Positions 14,744 through 21,889 of a stretch of 24,303 bases of DNA are shown here, piece after piece. Within the stretch, counting starts at the first letter, position 1; every line of letters begins with the position of its first letter. Both the position numbers and the translations under genes were made by a program. Below the pieces are notes generated by a model. That model was not told where the DNA came from. It searched no databases and saw nothing but the letters and a program-made list of their open reading frames with translations. Source of the stretch: Dehalococcoidia bacterium UBA5629 (GTDB taxonomy: Bacteria; Chloroflexota; Dehalococcoidia; GIF9; UBA5629). Where the stretch lies: positions 1 through 24,303 of the forward strand of contig DIKB01000018.1 of assembly GCA_002421445.1 (NCBI GenBank), written 5' to 3'.

Positions 14744-15631
14744 ATGAATGTTTCGCACAGTGTTGATACGAATACCTGCAAACCGTGCGGATTATGCAGC
14801 GAAATCTGTCCCGCAGGCATCATCCAGCAATCGACATCGGGAGAGATCAGTTTTCGCCCCGATAGAGTGGAGCTTTGCGTCCTCTGCGGTCACTGCATGG
14901 CTATCTGTCCGACAAAATCAATGCATGCCGGTGAATTATCCTATGATACCGATTTCTTTGATCTGTCAAAGACGATTTATGATGCAGATGCATTCTCCAA
15001 TTTCCTTGCCAGCAGACGATCGGTCCGTGTTTTTAAAGATACGCCGGTACCCCATGATACTCTTGAGAAGCTTGTGGATATGATCTCTCTGTCGCCTATG
15101 GGCTTCCCTCCACACCTGATAGAGATCGCAGTTGTTCAAAACCCCGAAGTCATGAGAAAAGCCCTTCCGTTTATGATCAAAACGTACAGCGATCTGGTGA
15201 AATACATGAGCAATCCATTTACGCGATTCTTCATGCGCCTCATAGTTCCAAAAGCGGCGATGACCGTTCTCACAAACCATGTTGTCCCTTTGATGAGCAA
15301 ACGATTGCCGTATCTGGATACCGAGAAGAAAGATATAATCATGAGGAGCGCTCCCGCCATGCTGTTATTCCACGCCGATCGTAACGCCATGATCGGAGCC
15401 GAGGATGCCGGCATATATCAAGCCTACGGACTGCTGGCAGCGCATTCGCTGGGATTAGGCGCGACTGCCATTGGCCTGGTGCCGCCGCCGATCAATCGCA
15501 GCAAAGAGCTTCGTAAGCTATTAAATATTCCGGAGAAACACAACGTGCTGGCGTGTGTGATTCTGGGATATCCGAAATATACGTTCCGGCGCGGCATACG
15601 CCGCAATCTGGCCGGTGTGCAGTGGTTGTAA
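14744..15631 (+). CDS. Ferredoxin-nitroreductase fusion protein
   Basis: 295 residues. The N-terminal 60 residues hold two [4Fe-4S] ferredoxin motifs (C12-x2-C15-x2-C18-x3-CP and C45-x2-C48-x2-C51-x3-CP). The rest is a nitroreductase-type FMN domain: FLASRRSVRVFKDTPVP (the FMN phosphate-binding RRSxRxF motif), SPMGFPPH, MLLFHADRN, and GLLAAHSLGLGATAIGLVP near the C-terminus. Such proteins are cytoplasmic flavin oxidoreductases that take electrons from ferredoxin. The substrate cannot be read here. It begins 28 nt after the GNAT gene with its own strong GGAGGAG Shine-Dalgarno sequence, 8 nt from the ATG, so it probably ends the same operon but could be independent. It converges on the methyltransferase gene with 12 nt between stops. 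Confidence 0.88.
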   Translation: MNVSHSVDTNTCKPCGLCSEICPAGIIQQSTSGEISFRPDRVELCVLCGHCMAICPTKSMHAGELSYDTDFFDLSKTIYDADAFSNFLASRRSVRVFKDTPVPHDTLEKLVDMISLSPMGFPPHLIEIAVVQNPEVMRKALPFMIKTYSDLVKYMSNPFTRFFMRLIVPKAAMTVLTNHVVPLMSKRLPYLDTEKKDIIMRSAPAMLLFHADRNAMIGAEDAGIYQAYGLLAAHSLGLGATAIGLVPPPINRSKELRKLLNIPEKHNVLACVILGYPKYTFRRGIRRNLAGVQWL

Positions 15632-15643
15632 ATCGTGATAAGA

Positions 15644-17419
15644 TCAGAGCTCTTTGAGTATCGCCGCAGATATCTCATATCTGTGCAGCGGTGAGATAAG
15701 ATAAAATCCGTTCACGGCATCTCTGGTTGCCCGCATAATCTCGAGTGCTATGGCGATTCCCTCTATCCGGGCTTTCACCTTATCTTCAATATCCATCCTC
15801 TCCCTGATATGCTCGGGGATGTTGATGCCCGGAACCTCGTTATGCAGGTATTCCGCATTTCTTTTGCTGACCAGAGGCAAAATGCCGAGATAGATGGGGA
15901 TATTCAGATCTTTAACCGCATCGCACATGCCCAGTACTTTTTCAGCATCGAACATCGGCTGAGTCATCACAAATTCCGCACCAGCCTCAACCTTACGCCC
16001 GAGTCGCTTCACCTGTCCGCTGATATCCGTAAAATTGGGATTGAAAGCCACACCGATGCGCATATCCAGATGGAGCGATTTCTTCATATTATCGATGAGC
16101 TTCACCAGCTTGATGGAATCAACGTCGTAGACCGGCGAAGCCTCGGGATTATTGCCCAGAGACACTGCATCACCGGTTACCGCCAGAACATAGCGCAGCC
16201 CCAACGCATATGCCCCCAGAAGATCGGATTGCAGCCCGATTAAGTTCCGATCTCGGCACGTATAGTGAAAGATCGCCTCCATCTTGGTTGTCTGCTTCAC
16301 TATGCCGGCAGCGGCAATCGAGCTCATGCGCACCTGCGCCAGCGGATTCTCTGGAAAGCTGAGCACCCGCGCACCGCTGCCTTTCAGCATGGCAGCAGCA
16401 TCGATGAGCTTCTCCGTATCAGCCTGTTTAGGCGGCAGCAATTCAACGATAACGCTGGCAGCTCCCGCGCTTTTCTTCTCAAAGAAAGCAGGGGGCTGCA
16501 CAAAGACCGCTTCCTCCTGTATCTCGCGCCTGGGACGCGGAGCCGGCGCCGCGTTTTTAAGCATGTTAGCAACTAAGCGGATATGTTCCGGAGTTGTACC
16601 ACAGCAGCCACCGATGATATTCACGCCTGCGGACACCAGCTCCTGAGCATGAAACGCAAAATATTCCGGCGACGTCAAATACATCGATCGGCCGTCAACG
16701 ATCTGCGGGTAGCCGGCATTGGGCAGTACGGAAATATATTTGTCCGTCAGCTCCGCCAGCCTGGTGACGACATCATGTAAAGCGGCCGGGCCATTGCCGC
16801 AATTGGCGCCGATGATATCCGCTCCGCCCTCGGTGAGAGCGTCAACGATGGCATGAATGCTATTACCGTATCCGGTGCGCAAACCATCCAGAAAAATCAT
16901 CTGGGCGATCACCGGTAAAGACGTTTCGTTTTTGCAGACGGAGAGCGCAATCTTGATATGTTCGAGATTGGAAAACGTTTCCAGCATGAGGATATCGACT
17001 CCGCCCTGCGCCAGCGCCAGCGCCTGCTCCTTATAGATGTCATAAATCTGCTGGTCGGATAGCTGCTGATCTATCGAGCATTTATCCAGCGGCCCCACCG
17101 AGCCAGCAACGTAGGCACTCTGGCCTGCGGCCTTCCGTGCGATCTTTGCCGCAGCTTCATTGATGGTGCAGACAAGTTTTTCGTAATGAAACTTTGCCAG
17201 CTGTGATGCATTGGCGGCGAAGGTATTCGTTTCGATGATATCAGCGCCGGCATCCAGATAGCTACGATGCAAATCTTCGATAATTTGCGGCTGCTCGATA
17301 TTCAAGTATTCATAGCAATGCTGCGGATCGATGCCACGGGCATACAGCATTGTGCCGGTGGCGCCATCGCAAATAAGTATCTTTTCGTGCAGAGATTCAA
17401 GAAAACATTTCATAGTCAA
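15644..17419 (-). CDS. Bifunctional homocysteine S-methyltransferase / methylenetetrahydrofolate reductase
   Basis: 591 residues. Residues 1 to about 290 form a zinc-dependent homocysteine methyltransferase barrel: DGATGTMLYARG, the folded core, and zinc ligands C207 (GANCGNG) and C272-C273 (GGCCGTTPEH), numbering that matches what I recall for Thermotoga MetH. Residues from about 315 form a MetF-type 5,10-methylene-THF reductase: VIVELLPPK with the catalytic Glu, LAVTGD, AGAEFVMTQPMFD. There is no cobalamin domain. The same fusion is known as YitJ in Bacillus. It links the one-carbon pool to methionine synthesis. Starts at 17419 (MTMKCFL) and 17413 (MKCFL) are both possible, and no clear Shine-Dalgarno sequence is seen. 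Confidence 0.94.
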   Translation of the reverse strand: MTMKCFLESLHEKILICDGATGTMLYARGIDPQHCYEYLNIEQPQIIEDLHRSYLDAGADIIETNTFAANASQLAKFHYEKLVCTINEAAAKIARKAAGQSAYVAGSVGPLDKCSIDQQLSDQQIYDIYKEQALALAQGGVDILMLETFSNLEHIKIALSVCKNETSLPVIAQMIFLDGLRTGYGNSIHAIVDALTEGGADIIGANCGNGPAALHDVVTRLAELTDKYISVLPNAGYPQIVDGRSMYLTSPEYFAFHAQELVSAGVNIIGGCCGTTPEHIRLVANMLKNAAPAPRPRREIQEEAVFVQPPAFFEKKSAGAASVIVELLPPKQADTEKLIDAAAMLKGSGARVLSFPENPLAQVRMSSIAAAGIVKQTTKMEAIFHYTCRDRNLIGLQSDLLGAYALGLRYVLAVTGDAVSLGNNPEASPVYDVDSIKLVKLIDNMKKSLHLDMRIGVAFNPNFTDISGQVKRLGRKVEAGAEFVMTQPMFDAEKVLGMCDAVKDLNIPIYLGILPLVSKRNAEYLHNEVPGINIPEHIRERMDIEDKVKARIEGIAIALEIMRATRDAVNGFYLISPLHRYEISAAILKEL

Positions 17420-17512
17420 TTTGATTATACTTTCTCATCAACACCCTGTAAAACCTATAAAGTGAAGCATAGCAGATAGTCAGCAGGATTGCCGGTGTGA
17501 TACCATATAGCA

Positions 17513-17552
17513 AAGTGAATAACCTCCCAGCTTGCTGGGGGGTTATTCACTT
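17513..17552 (-). terminator. Long near-perfect hairpin, probable terminator
   Basis: An 18-bp stem (17513-17530 with 17535-17552) containing one G-U pair, closed by a CTTG tetraloop. It lies 36 nt beyond the stop of the NYN gene, in the spacer before the methyltransferase gene. No long T run follows on either strand, so it is either a non-canonical terminator or a separate structural element. Confidence 0.55.
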
Positions 17553-17588
17553 CCTGTGCGTATCTTCAAAGGCTGAGGCGCGCCTAAG

Positions 17589-18203
17589 CTAAGCATTGTA
17601 ATCGGTTAAGTCCGCTAATGAATTGTAATCATTAATATCGAGATGGTGACACCATACGCTTGGCATATATAATCTGGTTTTAGCTATTGAGCTTTTCCAT
17701 GCTAACACTTCAGCTTGACATTGAGTGCCACACTTCTTGTTTACATATTCAATAGCTGGTTTTAGATCTGTGTCAGTAGAAGCTATCACACCGATATCAT
17801 ATTCATTGTCGATGGCAAGAGCCACAAAATCAATTGCTAGAGCGACGTCAACACCTTTTTGTTCCGGTTTAGAAGTTGGCCACGCAGGAGGATATCTGAG
17901 TATCCTGGATATTACTTTAGCTCCTAGTTTCTCCCATGCATTACACTGTTTTATATGGGCAGCATATGCTTTAGGTTGCTTTGCGGCATCTGGACGCCCT
18001 GTATAAATTCTAACTTGCTGAAGTAGTCTGCTACTGTTGGTGGGCGAACGTGAACAAATTAATTTACCTAGTTTAATTGGGTTAATTTGTCCGCAATAGT
18101 GTGGATCGGAATTCTTGAAAAATGCAGTTCTTGCACCTTTATACATGTTTTTATCATCTATAAAGAGTACAAGCTTTCTCAGTTGCACTATATGGTTCTC
18201 CAT
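17589..18203 (-). CDS. NYN-domain (PIN-like) putative ribonuclease
   Basis: 204 residues from the ATG at 18203. NYN proteins of the LabA/DUF88 type are PIN-fold, metal-dependent nucleases that act on RNA. The first acidic strand reads LVLFIDDKNMY (D16, D17, N19). Later come IYTGRPD, EQKGVDVALAIDFVALAID, and IGVIASTDTDLKPAIEYV with the final acidic pair. All acidic positions of the family pocket appear present. The frame can be extended to a TTG at 18224, but that codon lies inside a hairpin. The ATG has GGCGAGG 7 nt upstream, so it is the likely start. The gene is more AT-rich than the housekeeping genes and is followed by a restriction-modification gene upstream on the same strand, which suggests a defence or RNA-decay role. 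That role is an inference. Confidence 0.85.
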   Translation of the reverse strand: MENHIVQLRKLVLFIDDKNMYKGARTAFFKNSDPHYCGQINPIKLGKLICSRSPTNSSRLLQQVRIYTGRPDAAKQPKAYAAHIKQCNAWEKLGAKVISRILRYPPAWPTSKPEQKGVDVALAIDFVALAIDNEYDIGVIASTDTDLKPAIEYVNKKCGTQCQAEVLAWKSSIAKTRLYMPSVWCHHLDINDYNSLADLTDYNA

Positions 18204-18245
18204 AAAAAAACCTCGCCAATTCAACCAATTGGTCGAATGGCGAGG
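18204..18245 (-). promoter_or_regulatory. 5' UTR hairpin plus U-run touching the NYN start codon
   Basis: On the minus strand, a stem pairs 18231-18245 with 18211-18226 (8 bp, one bulged U, then 7 bp with one G-U) around an AATT loop. It is followed by seven U residues (18210-18204) and then directly by the ATG (18203-18201). It has the form of an intrinsic terminator, and its 3' arm contains the GGCGAGG Shine-Dalgarno sequence, so both transcription and translation could be blocked. Confidence 0.75.
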
Positions 18246-18257
18246 AGCAGTAGATTT

Positions 18258-18286
18258 ATGTTAATACTTTCATAAGGCTTTGTCAA
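18258..18286 (-). promoter_or_regulatory. Promoter of the NYN gene
   Basis: On the minus strand, TTGACA (18286-18281), a 17-nt spacer, then TAACAT (18263-18258). The transcript would begin near 18251, a few bases before the hairpin at 18245, so nearly the whole 5' UTR is the hairpin. Confidence 0.6.
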
Positions 18287-18407
18287 TATTTACCTACTTT
18301 ACCGCTTTTCAAATTAACCTGTTATAAAGTTGTGTCAATAAGAACATTGCTCTTCAGTTGTCGAGTGTAATTCAAGCTATATGTCGGGCTATTTTAAAGT
18401 AAATACA

Positions 18408-21400
18408 TCAATCTGGGTTAGCGGTCAAGAGTTCTGCTACGAGCCTATCTATTTTTTGCGCAATACCATCCTTATGCAGGGCAGCGCGTATTTTCTGTCT
18501 GGCTGTGACGAAATATATCTCTTCACTTAATTGCACTGCGGCAGCAACTTCCTCTGCGTGAACGGCTGCTTTCGCCAGTGCCCTGTGCTGCTTATTGGAT
18601 TCATCGAATCTGGGAATCGGCAGGGATAGCATCACCTCATCGAAATCACGGGCACCCCACTGTCCTCTGCTCTGCAAATGTTCCGCCATCTGACGTGCTG
18701 TCTCGCTATTGAGGATGGCGAGCAGATAATACCCCTCTGGTTCTGTGTCTACTTTCATCCAATACAATTTGTGCTCGACGACTCCACGGGAGTCAGATAG
18801 TAATGTTGCTGCTGGCAAGGTGCCCGAAGCGCTATATGCAATTCTTAATGCTGGAGTGGGGAATTGGGCAGTTAAGTTGCCGTAAAAATCTAATCTTTGG
18901 AGAAATGTCATACGATCTCTCCCATATTGTGTCCATAATTGCTCAGCGTTTCCAAGCCATTTTGCCAGATGAATATAACCAGCTTGTTGGGCATTCTGCG
19001 CATTGATAAGACGTTTCTTTTTATCAGACCATGGGATAATTGCTAATACCGGTTTTAGTACCCGGTATGGTACTATAGACTCGCCTAAATAGAGAGGACG
19101 CAGAAATTCATTTTCCATATTGCCCTGCAGGGAAGGTAAATCCTTCCATGGTCTTTTCTCCTGACCTGTACGGCGGCTGCTTACAATGGGGGCAGCGGGA
19201 TTTAATCCCAGTACTCCTGTTGAAGTTGTTTCTACCACGCACAACATACGTGGGAGAATAGTAGCACCCTGCCTGAATTCATTGTGATAGGGTGAGAAAT
19301 CAGCGTCATCATCGAATAGCTCCGGCCATGGTTTGTTGTTCCAGATGAGCGTCGTATTGGCTTCGCTCGTTGATGCGTCTCTTTTTGATAATGTACCGGT
19401 AGCAGCCATAATGGTGGCTGGCATTACGGCGCCTGACTCATGTCCGAAACGTGCGAAAAGAACGCATGAAGGCACCGGAAAGAGCGGCTGCACATCGTCT
19501 GAGAATGCCCATGCGGCGGTGAATTGCACGCTGGCGTAGATATGCCTGCCTCTACTACCCTGTGCGGCGCCATAGACGCCGGTTCTAAACCCGGCGAATT
19601 GCCTGCGGGTCATCGCGGCGTACGGCATGACGAAAGCAATTATGCCGCTGTCTTTGAGATAAAGCTCCACGGATCGCACAAAGAAATAGCCGGACAGATC
19701 CTGATGCGTGGCTACTTTTCCGCCCACCCAGAGGCCACGTCCCTGGCATTCTTCTCTGAAGCGCTGCTGCATCTGCTGATCCATGTAGCGGTACGAAAGC
19801 CATGGAGGATTGCCGATAAGCACGTCGACCTTTTGTCCCTCCTGCGATAACCAGACGGGGCGCACCAGATTGCGCGCTACAAAACCCCATATATGATCTC
19901 GGCCATCGCGGTGAAGCTGGTGAAGAGTATTATAGGTATTCACAAGCGTATTCACCGCCTGAGCACTGAGGTGATAACTACGTTCGAGCCATGCGCTCAA
20001 TCCTTCGCTGGTGGCATTTTGCTGGCTCAGCTCAAGCATACGCCCGATAACAGCATCAAATAAGCTTTGGTCTCGTGTTACTTCAAAAGGAAACTCAAGT
20101 AATTCCTGGCTATCGGGTACCTCAATAAGCACATCCCGCTCTGCCAGGAAACCACGCGTATTCCATTGCAGTGAATCGCCGATATATATGGGTATATTGA
20201 TACCTGCTGGTCTTTGCTTTAACCGTTCCTGTCCCAGTGCCAGCAGAAAGGTGACACGGGCGATCTGGACAGATACCGGATGAACATCAATGCCGAAAAT
20301 TTGCCGGCAGGCAAGCTCGATAGCCTCACGTATCGGTAATCCGGATTTCTCCGCGGTTTTCATCAACAGACGAACCGCGTGAAAGACAAATGTTCCTGAT
20401 CCACACGCAGGATCAAGCACACGCTCCTCAAGTGGATTTTTAATAACCTCGGCGCATATCCGTTCGGCCAGCCAGTCCGGCGTGTAATATTCTCCGAGGA
20501 CATGGCGCTGTTCTGGATCAATCAATGATTCGTAAAGACCTTTGAGAACATCAGTTTGTACATTCTCAAGGCGGAAACGGCCAGCCTGTAAAGCTACGCG
20601 GCGCACCAGATCAATACCTCTTTTAGAGGTCAGTATCCAATCGAAAAAGTCCGATTCAACCATCCCTCCGATTCCGGCTTCGTGAAATCGTTTACCTGAA
20701 AGAAGGTCAGCGGGATCATTTACCGGGACACCGAGTACCTTTGCAGCCATCGTCTTGGCGATAATCGTGAGATATGTATGTTGAAAGAATAAAGAATCTT
20801 CGCTGACAGCGGCACCATAAACGCGGCGGATGAGCTGCGCCCACAGATCGCGTTTCAGACGGACGTCAGGGTGTTGTTCTACCTCAGTCCATATCGATGT
20901 AAGCTCTTGCCTCGCCAGTCCCCATGCGAGGCTGTTCCGCCCAAGCTCACGCCGGACGATCTCCGGGTCAGGTTCCAGATCGACGCTGACAGCGACTACC
21001 GAGCTGAGCCACGCGAGCAACTCTCGCGGTTTATCCGCTGGTGTTTGGAAAGATTCGAATCGCTCCAGTTTGCCTGAGCGAAGCTCATACGGTATGAATG
21101 TCGCACCATCGGTGGCTATGCCTACAAAGTGAGATCCGGTTTCTTTTTCACGCTGGGCAAGATAATCCGGCAGCTTATTTTCGGCATCATGCTGTTCGCG
21201 CCCAAGATCAGATTTAAATTCGAACAGGGTTCGTCCCAGCAGGGCATCAATCCGCCCGTGTACTTCCGGAACTCGTCGTTCGAAATCGAGTTCTGTGCTT
21301 TTTGCGCCAAGTCCGTTTACCAGTAATTCGTAAACGAGAGCGCGCACTTTCTCATGCTGAGGTCGGGAGGCCAACTCAGAAACTATTTCATGTAAGCGGT

Positions 21401-21416
21401 CTGAGGATAAGGGCAT
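18408..21416 (-). CDS. Fused restriction-modification enzyme (Type IIG-like, N6-adenine methyltransferase)
   Basis: 1002 residues. The N-terminus carries a PD-(D/E)xK-type nuclease motif: D57 in GRIDALLG, then E66 and K68 in LFEFKSD. A helical linker follows, then an N6-adenine methyltransferase with motif I DPACGSGTF (335-343) and motif IV NPPW (536-539), and a C-terminal target-recognition part that includes YWMKVDTEPEGYYLLAILNS, similar to TaqI-like specificity domains. This order (nuclease, methylase, specificity) is that of Eco57I/Type IIG or IIL enzymes, which cut and methylate with one polypeptide, so no partner gene is needed. None is present. The nuclease and methylase residues all look intact. 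The start at 21416 has AAGCAGG about 8 nt upstream. A PglX-like methyltransferase is an alternative, but no BREX genes are near. Confidence 0.88.
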   Translation of the reverse strand: MPLSSDRLHEIVSELASRPQHEKVRALVYELLVNGLGAKSTELDFERRVPEVHGRIDALLGRTLFEFKSDLGREQHDAENKLPDYLAQREKETGSHFVGIATDGATFIPYELRSGKLERFESFQTPADKPRELLAWLSSVVAVSVDLEPDPEIVRRELGRNSLAWGLARQELTSIWTEVEQHPDVRLKRDLWAQLIRRVYGAAVSEDSLFFQHTYLTIIAKTMAAKVLGVPVNDPADLLSGKRFHEAGIGGMVESDFFDWILTSKRGIDLVRRVALQAGRFRLENVQTDVLKGLYESLIDPEQRHVLGEYYTPDWLAERICAEVIKNPLEERVLDPACGSGTFVFHAVRLLMKTAEKSGLPIREAIELACRQIFGIDVHPVSVQIARVTFLLALGQERLKQRPAGINIPIYIGDSLQWNTRGFLAERDVLIEVPDSQELLEFPFEVTRDQSLFDAVIGRMLELSQQNATSEGLSAWLERSYHLSAQAVNTLVNTYNTLHQLHRDGRDHIWGFVARNLVRPVWLSQEGQKVDVLIGNPPWLSYRYMDQQMQQRFREECQGRGLWVGGKVATHQDLSGYFFVRSVELYLKDSGIIAFVMPYAAMTRRQFAGFRTGVYGAAQGSRGRHIYASVQFTAAWAFSDDVQPLFPVPSCVLFARFGHESGAVMPATIMAATGTLSKRDASTSEANTTLIWNNKPWPELFDDDADFSPYHNEFRQGATILPRMLCVVETTSTGVLGLNPAAPIVSSRRTGQEKRPWKDLPSLQGNMENEFLRPLYLGESIVPYRVLKPVLAIIPWSDKKKRLINAQNAQQAGYIHLAKWLGNAEQLWTQYGRDRMTFLQRLDFYGNLTAQFPTPALRIAYSASGTLPAATLLSDSRGVVEHKLYWMKVDTEPEGYYLLAILNSETARQMAEHLQSRGQWGARDFDEVMLSLPIPRFDESNKQHRALAKAAVHAEEVAAAVQLSEEIYFVTARQKIRAALHKDGIAQKIDRLVAELLTANPD

Positions 21417-21889
21417 TTCTTAAACCTGCTTATATCTCTTATAGCAATAAAGAAATTAAATTATGCACATCTTATCACAATGACCTTCATAAACAAATAG
21501 TTGTGGCATCAAAAAACAACGGTTTACACCGCTTCCACTGCTTACTTAGTCAATTCCGAGCACAGTCGATGAATCTTAGGATGGTATACAACGAGTCTTT
21601 ATAGTGACAAGAGACCCTTCGGCTTCGCTCAGTGTGACAACGGAACATATTTTGTAGTGAAAGTCGGTTCATTATTAATATAACCTAAGGTTACGGCGAC
21701 TTTTATTAAAGAAATTAAAAATTATTGGTTTATTGCATTCTCTTTGCGTGCTGTGTAATCTTAGAATGATGCTTTTAATAAAAATAAAGGTAATTCAAAA
21801 AGTGGTGGATTAGTAAGAGTTGAAGGGGGAAATATCTATAGTATCGCTTGTACGAAGCGATTGAACGTTACTCATGTCCTTGATGTGAA
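21417..21889 (+). repeat. 473-nt spacer with dispersed repeat copy C
   Basis: Spacer between the divergent restriction gene and the unknown gene. It has no convincing gene. At 21591-21640 is a repeat unit (ACGAGTCTTT, GAGACCCTTCG, CTTCGCTCAGTGTGACAA) that matches the left unit at 5824-5890. At 21843-21861 is a perfect 7-bp hairpin (ATCGCTT / AAGCGAT, loop GTACG) 28 nt before the unknown gene. The rest is AT-rich and probably holds the two divergent promoters, but no clear -35/-10 pair could be fixed. Confidence 0.65.
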
